Source: Branchiostoma floridae (Eukaryota > Chordata > Leptocardii > Amphioxiformes > Branchiostomatidae). From it: a stretch of 30,349 nucleotides of DNA. The notes beneath the pieces are model-generated. The model ran no database searches and was not told the DNA's origin. It saw nothing but the letters and a program-made list of their open reading frames with translations. The DNA is taken from NCBI RefSeq assembly GCF_000003815.2, contig NC_049990.1, positions 1,386,539-1,416,887 of the forward strand. The letters run 5' to 3'. The stretch's first letter is position 1. The number at the start of each line of letters is the position of its first letter. Of the stretch, positions 20,001 through 26,869 are shown piece by piece. The position numbers were made by a program, and so were the translations under genes.

Positions 20001-22466
20001 ACTGAGGGTCTGCATGCTCTTTTCCGTAAGGCGTAGGCAGGCCTTTTTAATTTTCCGTAATTCGTAGGGAAGCTATTTTATTTTACATTTGTCGAAGCGG
20101 GATGAAGCGTAAAGCGTTGGTAGCCTTCGTGAATTTAACGTTAAGTGTGGTCAGCCATCCCGAATTTAGCGTAAATTGTTGCCAGGACCCCCCATGCAGA
20201 CCCTCTTTACTGCAGACGACTGCGCAGCGCGGTAGGATGGGCTGATGCCAGAAATACCAGCTGTTGCCATGGGCCTGCCTAGCTTTGGTAACATGCAGTA
20301 CTTGTGATAGTCGGCAGGGTCGGAGGAACCTAATGTTAAGGGTTGTAGTTTCTGTGGTTGTGGTTTCTGTGACCTGAGGAGTCTTGGTGAAAAAGAAAAT
20401 CAAAGATAAAGAACAGAATTCTTATAGGTGTATTAATTTTGAAATGCTTGCAAGGCAACACTTATTCATTTCCTAGGCTTACAAACGATGATTGAAATGA
20501 AGATCTAGAAAGAAGACAATACAAAGAAAGATTAGAGGGTTAGAAGAAGCTTGAATCTTGAGCTAAGTTCTTTCCCTGAAATGTGTGCACCCAAGTAAAG
20601 ACTTTCCTTCAGAGGGCTTTCATGTTGGCCTCCCAGATCTCTGTCTGTTTTTTTTTCTTTCTGTTAACTGTTTGTGGCCTGTACATGACACCTGGATATG
20701 ACATATACATGTTTGTGTATGTTGTTGTTAATTGTTGTTTATTGTTATTGTTTACCACAGATCTCATACCTGGCTGTTGATGACATGTACCTGTCCCACC
20801 CGCCCCTGGAGAAGGATATCTACTGGAACCAGCCGGACCCAGACCTGCCCTACACACAGGCAGCTCTTAGCAGTAGAACAACTCCCTTCCTGGGATCTAC
20901 CTTCGAACTCAGGTAAGAAGGTGGCATTTCCCAGATGTTTGAGCAATGTTTGGTTGTTGTTTTTATGGAACGGGGAATGTGAGTGTTATTTAAGATGTTG
21001 TGTCGGGGTCTTGATCTTTGATCTACTTTAGTTGTCTCTACCTTCGACCCCTGAGTTAAGAGGTCTGTAGTTGTATTCACGAACATTTGTGTGGTCTTGT
21101 TTAAGAGGGATGTTGTGTTCATCTTTGGCCTACTTTGCCACGGTCCTTACGATTTTTCTCTTTTTGGTTCAAATGTCGAAATAGATGGACCGCCTAGATA
21201 TTCAGCGTGTCAGTCAGAAGACGCACTTCATTCCTTTAGTGTTGTTTAGCTCCATTTTGACTCTTTACATCTAACAGATTTTCTATATCTTCCTACCCTC
21301 TCCTTAGACTGAACAAAGACGACATGGAGTTCACGCACCTCCCGACCTTGGAGGAGTCTTCCAGCAGCAGTGACAACCCTCCCAAGTACACCTCCAAGTT
21401 CCGCTCTCACGCCCCCGGCCCAAACTGCACCCTCTCCCACGCCAGTTCCACCTTCTCTCTGAAGAGCTCGGCCCCTGGGACCCCCGGGCAGCCGGTCCCC
21501 CACCCCTCGGGAATGAGGCGCATGGACAGCATCATCACACCCTGCTCTACCGCTACAAACAGTCTGAAGCGCAACTTCACCTTCCGTAAGCCCGCCCACC
21601 ACGCAGACAGCTACACAGAGCTGCGCGCCATGGCCAAGATGCACCGCGTGGATTCTCAGGACTCGCTCGTCCCTCCTGAAGACCATACAGACCATGCGAC
21701 AGGTGAGAAGGAGCTTGTCAGCCGGTCTCCTTCCGATCCCGGAAACCCATGTCTCAGCCTCAACAACTGTCTTAAAGGAAAGAAACTTCTACAAGCCGGT
21801 GATCAAGTTGCGGCGGCGGAAGGACACGGGACCGGTATCCCGGCCTTCTTCAGCTCTACGCCGTTGCCACGGAAACAGATGTCGCGGTCGGTGTCTGAGC
21901 TAGCGGCAGACGGTGCTCTCCTCGGCAGCAAGCTTGGCACGAACTTCCACGAGAGCCTTGACGAGGGGATGTCGAGCTTGACAAAGCTGGGACCCGGAAG
22001 CGATTTTCTCTGCTCGTCTGACTACTTCTCCAACGAGAAGCTTCGGGGGAACAAATCCTCCGCCAGTCTGGAGGAGAAAGACAAGTCTGCTTCCGCGGAT
22101 CAGCCCAAAGACGGCGACAGCAAACCGTCACGGTTCACGGTGAGACGGCCGTCCGACACGCCGCCCCTCAGACCCAAGGGTCTGGCAGCGTTCCTGTATG
22201 ATGATGATGATGTAGACGAGGGTTTGTACAGCGCCACCAACAGTGCCTACAGCACGGTGAACAGTGTGCACGATGTGGTCAGTATTGAGGTGCACCCCGT
22301 GCTGCCTGAGGACGATGATGCCACCTCTGGTCAGGAGCTGCAGGACAACAACAATCGGGACGACACGGCCCCGCCTCCGGACGTGGTGGTGGTGAACATG
22401 GAGGATGAGGAGAACGGCAACAGTCCGGAGACGGAGGTGGAGCTGCCGCGACTCACGTCCGTCTGA
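10529..22466 (+). CDS. BEST: Bestrophin calcium-activated anion channel, seven coding exons
   Basis: Join 10529-11009, 11707-11861, 13257-13334, 13871-14023, 14830-14910, 20761-20912, 21308-22466: 2259 nt, 752 residues. Bestrophins form pentameric plasma-membrane or ER channels that pass chloride and bicarbonate when calcium binds. Visible family signatures are the VANARLG start, the neck helix with Ile76, Phe80 and Phe84 in [17 protein letters not shown] (92-97), PWPDRL (101-106), GRIRDD (199-204), the [18 protein letters not shown] segment, [19 protein letters not shown] and the acidic calcium clasp EDDDDFD (300-306) with Gln293 and Asn296. Helices lie near 30-50, 74-92, 235-256 and 270-288. 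The tail after about 380 is long, Ser/Pro/acid-rich and ends in TSV, a possible PDZ ligand. The start has GCC before ATG and an in-frame upstream stop. Family assignment is secure; orthology to a particular vertebrate paralogue is not. Confidence 0.96.
11030..11531. other. Intron 1 body, nothing recognised
   Basis: AT-rich intronic sequence of about 500 bp between the exon 1 donor and the duplicated exon 2 fragment. No gene or element was recognised. Confidence 0.5.
11532..11628 (+). pseudogene. Partial duplicate of bestrophin exon 2 (5' part)
   Basis: Copies about 28 codons of exon 2, from its first base to the NWFCNLA region. Four of five changed codons are synonymous (for example TTA to CTG, TCT to TCG); one gives Glu to Lys. 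An AG still precedes it, but the pyrimidine tract is lost (ACTTATGTGAAG), and translation would stop at TAA after NLATVL. It is very unlikely to be used as an exon. Confidence 0.88.
11610..11685. repeat. 19-bp tandem repeat, four units
   Basis: GGTTCTGTAACCTAGCAAC is repeated four times, the last unit diverged. The unit derives from the coding words for Trp-Phe-Cys-Asn-Leu-Ala at the end of the duplicated exon 2 fragment, so a coding segment seeded a minisatellite. Confidence 0.95.
11707..11861 (+). CDS. BEST: Bestrophin coding exon 2 (residues 161-212)
   Basis: 155 nt, acceptor CCCCAG, donor GTTTGT (weak at +3/+4). It encodes [15 protein letters not shown], the [12 protein letters not shown] segment and GRIRDDFAF. 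Residue 205, lining the cytosolic aperture in solved bestrophins, is Phe. Joining phases 1 and 2 with exon 1 recreates the Ala-Gly-Phe-Met sequence of the family. Confidence 0.95.
11862..13256. other. Intron 2, no element recognised
   Basis: 1395 bp of AT-rich intron. Minus-strand open frames near 12444-12703 and 12866-13075 overlap one another and match no family, so they are not annotated as genes. Confidence 0.6.
13257..13334 (+). CDS. BEST: Bestrophin coding exon 3 (residues 213-238)
   Basis: 78 nt, phase 0 at both ends, acceptor TTACAG, donor GTAAAA. It encodes [26 protein letters not shown] in frame with exons 2 and 4, including the invariant DWIS-P-LVYTQ that leads into helix S3. Confidence 0.95.
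13419..13472 (+). pseudogene. Partial duplicate of exon 3 end plus donor
   Basis: Twelve codons from TACGACTGG to ACTCAG are copied together with the donor and the first 15 or so intron bases (GTAAAACACAGGGAT). The two codon changes (GTA to GTC, CCG to CCT) are both synonymous. No acceptor precedes it, so it has lost the 5' half of the exon. Confidence 0.9.
13473..13870. other. Rest of intron 3
   Basis: About 400 bp with the phrase TTTGTGTGTCGAGC repeated near 13797-13825. It ends in the exon 4 acceptor ATGCAG. No gene. Confidence 0.5.
13871..14023 (+). CDS. BEST: Bestrophin coding exon 4 (residues 239-289)
   Basis: 153 nt, phase 0 at both ends, acceptor ATGCAG, donor GTGGGT. It encodes helix S3 ([20 protein letters not shown]), the linker [15 protein letters not shown] and helix S4 ([14 protein letters not shown]). 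Everything from the linker GGG codon onward, plus the intron start, is repeated downstream. Confidence 0.95.
14024..14075 (+). promoter_or_regulatory. G-quadruplex-capable intron start
   Basis: GGTGGGAGGGTGGGTTAGGG and related runs satisfy G3+ N1-7 four times over, on the RNA-like strand immediately after the donor. The pattern recurs after each duplicated exon piece (14170-14197, 14294-14340). Confidence 0.5.
14088..14169 (+). pseudogene. Duplicate 1 of exon 4 linker and S4 helix
   Basis: 27 codons identical in protein to exon 4 from Gly-Tyr-Glu-Gly to Leu-Lys; the only change is CAT to CAC. CCACCCAG precedes it and GTGGGT follows, so it forms a possible 81-nt phase-0 cassette, although the acceptor lacks a good pyrimidine tract. 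Including it would add a second S4 helix. Confidence 0.88.
14212..14293 (+). pseudogene. Duplicate 2 of exon 4 linker and S4 helix
   Basis: Again the same 27 codons, with three synonymous changes relative to exon 4 (CAC, TAT, ACA). A CCACCCAG and a GTGGGT flank it as for the first copy. A fourth, short and decayed start of the unit lies at 14346-14380. Confidence 0.88.
14381..14829. other. Rest of intron 4
   Basis: It contains decayed AAGGTGGGTC words (14449, 14499, 14565) that look like further remnants of the G-rich repeat, then AT-rich sequence to the CCTCCAG acceptor of exon 5. Confidence 0.55.
14830..14910 (+). CDS. BEST: Bestrophin coding exon 5, calcium clasp (residues 290-316)
   Basis: 81 nt, phase 0 at both ends, acceptor CCTCCAG, donor GTAATG. 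It encodes [20 protein letters not shown] followed by CIDRNLQ. Gln293, Asn296, Asp301 and Asp304, which coordinate calcium in solved bestrophins, are all present at the same residue numbers. Confidence 0.96.
14930..15345. repeat. Tandem array carrying exon 5 tail copies
   Basis: Three copies of the exon 5 end (near 14986-15014, 15152-15182 and a decayed one at 15320-15350) sit inside repeats of the intron start GTAATGATCATAATCAGCTG and the word ACAGTAACTGATGTAACTAC. The first copy keeps TGGTGCATCGACAGG with one synonymous change; the second has TGG changed to TGA; the third has lost the junction. Confidence 0.9.
15346..16649. other. Intron 5, proximal part
   Basis: No element was identified with confidence. 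A 99-codon minus-strand frame at 16003-16302 is open but matches nothing I know. Two GATAGCAGAAAAA words occur near 15901 and 16037. Confidence 0.5.
16656..17000. repeat. Degenerate tandem repeat, about 115-127-bp unit
   Basis: Three copies start at about 16656, 16783 and 16898 with GTT(C/G)TTAT(G/T)TGGATTCATTC-like words and contain GTGCAATTTC and CAGAAAAG. The array runs into the assembly gap, so its true length is unknown. Confidence 0.7.
17001..17100. other. Assembly gap (100 N)
   Basis: Exactly 100 unknown bases, within intron 5 and at the edge of a tandem array, where assemblies often break. Confidence 0.98.
17101..17640. other. Intron 5, between gap and LINE
   Basis: Nothing recognised apart from generic AT-rich intron sequence. 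Confidence 0.5.
17641..18011 (+). mobile_element. 5'-truncated non-LTR retrotransposon (3' end)
   Basis: A 95-codon frame (17641-17928) encodes the typical C terminus of a CR1/L2/RTE-like reverse transcriptase: [20 protein letters not shown], then a Gly/Arg/His linker, [20 protein letters not shown] and ESFRARQEG before the stop. About 80 bp of 3' UTR follow, ending in an (ATG)n tail, as expected for elements that prime on a microsatellite end. The rest of the element is missing. The clade is inferred from motif style. Confidence 0.88.
18012..18946. other. Intron 5, between LINE and retrocopy
   Basis: Contains words like those of the 16656 array (GGATGCATTCAAAG at 18112, GGATTCTTTCCAAAG near 18334), so degenerate units may continue here. 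No gene. Confidence 0.45.
18962..19232 (-). mobile_element. Retrocopy with 15-bp target duplication
   Basis: The 271-bp insert is bounded by identical direct repeats ATTTTCGGCCTTATT (18947-18961 and 19233-19247). Read on the minus strand it ends in AATAAA followed by an A-rich tail, so it was made by target-primed reverse transcription of a polyadenylated RNA. The insert encodes at most a short frame ending in YFVTTFTLF before a stop, which I cannot assign; a LINE 3' end or an mRNA 3' end are both possible. Confidence 0.88.
19396..19745. repeat. Tandem repeat with AATAAAGTCAT words
   Basis: The block TAATAAAGTCATCAA...CCTAAGCAATCAAACC recurs at about 19486, 19560 and 19693, and the longer segment AAAAGATGAA...GAGCAAGATA...TTTC at about 19398 and 19604. 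It is best explained as a duplicated 200-bp unit with an internal shorter duplication. Confidence 0.8.
20005..20204. mobile_element. hAT-like MITE, TIR AGGGTCTGCATG
   Basis: AGGGTCTGCATG at the left is perfectly inverted as CATGCAGACCCT at the right. Flanking octamers TCTTACTG (19997-20004) and CTTTACTG (20205-20212) agree at 6 of 8 positions, a worn 8-bp target duplication. Inside, TTCCGTAA, CGTAGG and GCGTAA words are repeated; similar words recur at 26119-26212. Confidence 0.75.
20213..20760. other. Intron 5, distal part
   Basis: No element recognised. The last 60 bases are T-rich (GTTGTTGTTAATTGTTG) and end in the ACCACAG acceptor of exon 6. Confidence 0.5.
20761..20912 (+). CDS. BEST: Bestrophin coding exon 6 (residues 317-366)
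   Basis: 152 nt, phase 0 to phase 2, acceptor ACCACAG, donor GTAAGA. It encodes [31 protein letters not shown] and PFLGSTFEL: the belt that wraps the cytosolic domain and the start of the autoinhibitory C-terminal segment. Position 358, a serine phosphosite in human BEST1 (from memory), is Pro here. Confidence 0.95.
20930..21130. repeat. Degenerate duplication of exon 6 junction
   Basis: TCTACCTTCGAACTCAGGTAAG at the real junction reappears altered at 21037-21062 (TCTACCTTCGAC...GAGTTAAGAGG). The downstream intron words TTTAAGATGTTGTGT and TTTGATCTACTTT reappear as TTTAAGAGGGATGTTGTGT and TTTGGCCTACTTT, an offset of about 105-130 bp. The copied donor has lost its GT. Confidence 0.6.
21308..22466 (+). 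CDS. BEST: Bestrophin last coding exon, long C-terminal tail (residues 367-752)
   Basis: Begins after TCCTTAG and completes Arg367 with exon 6; [12 protein letters not shown] matches the family. The remaining roughly 370 residues have no known fold: Ser/Pro/Thr-rich, with basophilic sites such as RSVSE, an acidic DDDD run (665-668) and EDDD, and a final LTSV. This resembles the divergent, disordered tails of other bestrophins. A consensus donor (CAGGTGAGA) at 21703 lies inside the exon, and the +1 frame from 21694 to 21903 is also open, so alternative processing cannot be excluded. Confidence 0.93.
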
Positions 22467-23312
22467 AGAAACTAACGTCTGTGCAATTCACCTTAACAAA
22501 GGGGCACACCTCATGATAATCTTACTTATGGTGCAAAATTGAAGTACTGGATCACATATTCAAGATAGAACAAAAAACTTTGAAATGTGGCGCAAATGTT
22601 ACTGGTTTTACTGCAGACATGACATAGAACATTTGGTAACAATCTATATGCTATGTTATGTTGAGACATGACATTAATACGTGCAGGTCACATTGTGTTC
22701 GTTTCACACATTGTGCATTAGTGAAGTTAGTGGCTGCCTTACTGTCTGTTTTGTCCTTTAAATGTTCGTCAGAGAACTGTTCCTACACGTACACAGCTTG
22801 TTGTATACTTTTGCAAAACATGTGGTCTATATCAGTTACGGCGGCCTGTTGTGTCCTTTAAATGTGCCCTGGCTCTTCAGAAAACCGTTCCTAATTAGTA
22901 CACGCACAGTTGGCCTTCTGAGTTCTAGATAAATCTGAATTCTGTTGCAAAATATTTTATTTGCAATACAACTACATCAGTAACAGAAGATTATAAGGCA
23001 CAAACAAACAAAACAAAATGGTGCTGGTGATATGACCTGTATTATTTATGAAAGCCTGTCAGACAGCTAATGTATAGATTGCTTGAACCCTAAGAGGGCG
23101 ATGTGTACATAATGTGAAGTGCCATCAAAGTGTCCGATACTGCAGCAAGTCTGCAGAAATGCTTAAAGCCACGTACTAGATAAAAGATGTCATATCAGAA
23201 CTAGTGCTGACCGTTAGCTGTCCATATCCCAAGTGCAATCACTGACATATGCGTGTAGATAAAAAAAGAACTGAGTCCGATGCTGCAACGAAAGACAAAG
23301 TGCACACCTGAT
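22467..23312 (+). other. Probable bestrophin 3' UTR
   Basis: No coding features. A roughly 100-bp tandem duplication lies at about 22752-22980: TGTCCTTTAAATG occurs at 22752 and 22852, and GTTCCTA, CACAG and TTGCAAAA recur in order. The transcript end is not certain. Confidence 0.5.
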
Positions 23313-23318
23313 AATAAA
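23313..23318 (+). terminator. Candidate polyadenylation signal AATAAA
   Basis: The first canonical AATAAA I see on the plus strand after the bestrophin stop codon, 850 bp downstream. No cDNA evidence. Confidence 0.3.
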
Positions 23319-23361
23319 GCGAATACCAAATTGTAAATTATGTAGCTATCCATAGCAACGG

Positions 23362-23712
23362 TTGATAAAAAAACACTCGGTAATTGATCAACAGCCAACA
23401 AATCAGGTGAAAAATGGAAAAGCTAGAGCCGTACAAAAACACGACTTCCCAGGTTTCTTTGTGGATGAAGATAGTTTGTCTCACATCTTGCAATCTTTGA
23501 AGAAAGTTTCACAGCAAGAGCTTAATGAGAGCTGGGCTCACGGCTACCAATGTTGTCAATGTCAAGTGCAAAAGCAAACGTTGGACGGGAAGTTGTCACG
23601 GAAATATGATTATGAGTGCCATGTTAGAACGACGTTTGAAACGTCAAGAGTATCATTTGTCAGTGAGAAGCTAGTACGCTGCTCTTATGAGCAAGCAAAG
23701 ATGAGTGAGTGA
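23362..23712 (+). CDS. Hypothetical ORF, 116 codons
   Basis: Open frame with protein-like composition (DFPGFFVDEDSLSHILQSLK, then SWAHGYQCCQCQVQKQTLDG with a Cys-Cys-Gln-Cys cluster) and low similarity to anything I know. It begins just after the candidate poly(A) signal. It could be a small gene, an exon of another gene or a chance frame in a 3' UTR. Confidence 0.2.
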   Translation: MIKKHSVIDQQPTNQVKNGKARAVQKHDFPGFFVDEDSLSHILQSLKKVSQQELNESWAHGYQCCQCQVQKQTLDGKLSRKYDYECHVRTTFETSRVSFVSEKLVRCSYEQAKMSE

Positions 23713-23719
23713 GAAGGTA

Positions 23720-24371
23720 ACAGAGAAAAATATTTTTCACCATATCTACTTTATCAAAGTAAAACATGTATTTTTACTTTACGTAAGTTGGAAGCCACAT
23801 GTGTGTATTTTGTACACTGTGACGAAGTGTCCACGACTTGAATGTTTTCATTAGAGAAAACTACATATTTTTTCTTCAATATTGAAGACAATCTACATGT
23901 ATTATCAATTATGTTGTAATATATTCTATTATATGTAATAGCTTATGAGATGGTTGTAAAGGGTGAATGTAGAATGTTGCACTTATATGATTATTTATCA
24001 CTTACTAGTAGTATGTAAAACAAGTACTGTGAATGCAAGGCCATGAGTCTAGTTGTAGACTATATTTTTGTTGTATCAATTATTTCTATTTAGGAATGAC
24101 TTCTGTATACTTTGAGGTTACAAACTAAGAAAGAACGAATGAAGAATTTGAAAGAAACAAAGCAAACCAAGAAAATGACAAAAAGATGAAACCTTGCGGC
24201 CCTTCGAAGTTCAGGAAAGGCATCAGACCAAATCACCGAATTGTCTCATGACATGACATTCACAAAGCTCCATGGGACCCGTACAGGCGTGCCTCTTAGT
24301 CTCCATTTTATAGCTATATATTATTTGTCTTTTCACTGCGGTGGTAAGAAAATCCGTATTGAGTGTATGTA
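23720..24371. other. Intergenic, nothing recognised
   Basis: AT-rich DNA without credible frames or repeats. Confidence 0.5.
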
Positions 24372-24381
24372 TACCGTCTAC

Positions 24382-24762
24382 TAGGGCTGGGTACCGGTAC
24401 AGAAAATTCAGGTCCAGGGGATCAGGTCCAGGTCCGAACCTGGACTTGATGGCTCATACCAATGGTCCGTTTCACTGCAAAGAAATCTGTTTGGTGGAGT
24501 ATTAGACTTACACTGGTGTTTTAGAATCCTACAACGCTAACTGCACCTGTACGATTTGCTGTAAAACTTGGTAGAAATTACTATAAACTCTACTTCACTC
24601 TCGTTATTTTCTTCCACCTGCCAGCGCCAAAACGTCTGAATGCCTGATGAATTAATCGGTCCAACATCGGCCCACCTAATTTTTTCAGGTCCGGTTTTTC
24701 TGGACCGGTCCAATAAGAAAAAGCCTTTTTGTACCGGTACGCTGTACCGATACCCACGTCTA
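24382..24762. mobile_element. hAT-like MITE, TIR TAGGGCTGGGTACCGGTAC
   Basis: The left end TAGGGCTGGGTACCGGTAC faces a right end whose complement is TAGACGTGGGTATCGGTAC (15 of 19 matches). Flanking octamers CCGTCTAC and CCGTACAC match at 6 of 8 positions. GGTCCAGG/GGACCGG inverted motifs lie inside both ends. Related in style to the better preserved element at 8221-8647. Confidence 0.8.
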
Positions 24763-24770
24763 CCGTACAC

Positions 24771-25140
24771 ATGCTGTGAAATGGAACCGTGTACATGATT
24801 CTCAGCGCTGCTACTTGCCAATATGTGTCTTCAGCAGTTTCTTCAATCTCTTCTGTCTGCCTAAATGGAGATGTTGGTTCGTTCGGTTGTTTTTCCTTAT
24901 CTACACTTGTCCTGTACTGAAGATGTCACAGATCTGATGGGTCTGGTGCCAATGATTAAAGACAAAACAGCTTTACATACGGTGTGCAGCCTGTTTTTCA
25001 TAATTATTTGATATCTTTAATATTCAAAAGATAACAAATGAGATTTTGCAAGTTGATGAATTATTTTAGATGTAGGACATGAGAATGGGCCAATATTTGC
25101 TCGTTCGTTGTCAAAAACGGACGATGCTTCCCCACCACAC
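24771..25140. other. Intergenic, nothing recognised
   Basis: No credible gene or element identified. Confidence 0.5.
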
Positions 25141-25149
25141 TGCCGTCAA

Positions 25150-25262
25150 TTAATTATAATAATAATGATAATCTTTATTGCATGTTCATGCCTCTAGGTT
25201 AAATGATCACATGTGGTCTAATGGATGAAAAAGAAGAAACTAAACTTGTACAGTACTTTTAT
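25150..25262 (-). mobile_element. Possible LINE 3' end, minus strand
   Basis: Read on the minus strand the segment ends CATGCAATAAAGATTATCAT followed by TATTATAATT, a poly(A)-signal-like word followed by a short AT tail. Such endings are common for 5'-truncated non-LTR elements. There is no coding part and no target duplication. Confidence 0.4.
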
Positions 25263-25389
25263 ACTAGACTAATGGAAAATGATCTGAAATATGGCAGGAC
25301 GCTGAAACAAAGTTATCCAGACGTTTACTACTGAAAAATGATACTCCCAATACATAAGCAGAGTCTGGTATGTATTTGTTTTGAGCTGT

Positions 25390-25592
25390 AACTCAATTAG
25401 TAGCGGTTTCACAATTGGGTTTCTGGTTCCAGTCAGTTTGTACCTGGGAGACCCTGGTTTGAATCCCGGGGAGGTTGTCTTTGGTGCAGCTGCATTCATC
25501 TTTCGGAAGGGGACGTAAAATTGAGGTCATGTGTTGGAGGAGATGTCTCAATACTTAAATCGGTACCTATTGGCTGCAACAAGGAATAAACG
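25390..25592 (+). mobile_element. tRNA-derived SINE-like repeat, copy C
   Basis: GGTTTGAATCC (25456-25466) differs by one base from the RNA polymerase III B-box GGTTCGAATCC, and TAGTAGCGG upstream could be a weak A-box. GGGGACGTAAAATTGAGGTC follows, shared with copy A at 3238. It ends in GGCTGCAACAAGGAATAAA next to a TA microsatellite. Confidence 0.55.
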
Positions 25593-25666
25593 GATATATA
25601 TATATATGTATATAATGTGTACGATGAAGGTCTTCATTTATTCCTTGTTGCAGCCAGTAGGTACCA

Positions 25667-25668
<2 letters not shown>
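25561..25668. repeat. Inverted repeat of SINE 3' tail
   Basis: About 30 bp with GGTACCTATTGGCTGCAAC at 25562 is repeated in inverse orientation at 25635-25668 (GTTGCAGCCAGTAGGTACC), 45 bp apart. Two SINE copies inserted tail-to-tail, or a foldback duplication, would give this. Confidence 0.85.

Positions 25669-25700
<32 letters not shown>
25593..25700. repeat. TA microsatellites within and after the inverted repeat
   Basis: (TA)n runs at about 25594-25614 and 25670-25698 flank the second arm. Confidence 0.85.
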
Positions 25701-25701
<1 letters not shown>

Positions 25702-26118
25702 TAGGTTATGTTATGTATAGGAAGCAACAAAATAATGGTTGACAGATGCATAATATACATACAATGCCAACGTAACGCAAGCATTATACTCTACCAATGC
25801 AAGTGAATTCGTTTTCTCAAACAAGGTTAACATTTTGCATTAATGTCTAATCCAGACCATGTCTGGCATGGCGGTGAATCTGGATATTGTCTGATATTGA
25901 TCCCATGTGAACCAGTCGTTCTGTCTGCTGTAACATGATACCCCCAGTATAGATCTGTCCAATGACACATCTATCACACGTGACATCATCACGTTCGAAC
26001 CTGCAGATTCCGGGAATCGATGACCTTGGTAAGAACGACCTTGGGAAGATCTAAATCTGTACCTATAATCTGTCATAACGTCATTAGATGTTTTGAGTTG
26101 GATCATGATTTGACGGCA
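25701..26118. other. Intergenic, nothing recognised
   Basis: A minus-strand frame at 25840-26136 is open but unrecognised and is not called as a gene. Confidence 0.5.
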
Positions 26119-26212
26119 ATCGTGTCGTAAAATCAAGTTTACTTTGCATTACGTGTCGTAAAATTTAATTTGCTTTTCGTAACGTGCCGTAAATTGATTC
26201 ATTTCCCGTAAC
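26119..26212. repeat. CGTAA-rich direct repeat
   Basis: GTGTCGTAAAAT occurs at 26123 and 26154, followed by TTTCGTAACGTGCCGTAAA and TTTCCCGTAAC. The words resemble those inside the MITE at 20005-20204, so this may be a fragment of a related element. Confidence 0.5.
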
Positions 26213-26215
26213 AAG

Positions 26216-26869
26216 ACTTCCGGGTGTTTTCCCGGAAATGACAAGCTCTTCCTGGATATAGATAGAAGTTTTGCTGACACAACAAAAAGTACAGCGACTT
26301 AACGCGTGGACGCTACAAGCTACAAAATAGAAATACATAATATATCTAAAGATTCTGTTTTTACTAAAGAGTAGAGGCTAGAAAACATGAATTTGAAATA
26401 TTAGTCTTGTAATATTCTGTTTCCTGCATTTTGCATCAGCCAGATGATCGTTCGATGATAGACATGGGGTGCTGTGAATTGAAATGTCCTGCAGTATATG
26501 ACTACCGCGAATATTTCAAAACTGACTGTGGAATTACAGTAGTAAAACCTGCAAATTAAAAACTTGAGTTTTCCTATATAATCACTCTATGTCTATGGCG
26601 ACCATAAGGCATAAGCTGATGTATTGAAGTGAAGGAAAACGAATGTAGGTAATCCTCCGTCTCGAGTATAACGACCTTTAGAGCCAGCTGGCCCCCTCCC
26701 CGCCAGACGTGTGCCATATATTCACACCGTATAGTGATCTATATTAATTCCTATGACACGCGGATGGCCTAGCAATGACGGCAGGGCGCATTTATATACT
26801 CGTCTGCTTATCTTTAATTGAAGACGAAAATTTTTCCTATAAAAAGAATCATGGGAGCCCATTGCTGAA
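26216..26869. other. Intergenic, nothing recognised
   Basis: A short hairpin TTCCGGG/CCCGGAA lies at 26218-26237. No gene. Confidence 0.5.

Noticed and set aside
21246-21695. 149-codon minus-strand frame opposite the last bestrophin exon
   Set aside because: Antisense shadow of a GC-rich coding exon; the plus frame matches the bestrophin family.
25456-25466. B-box-like word as a tRNA gene
   Set aside because: No cloverleaf can be drawn around it; it fits a SINE head better.
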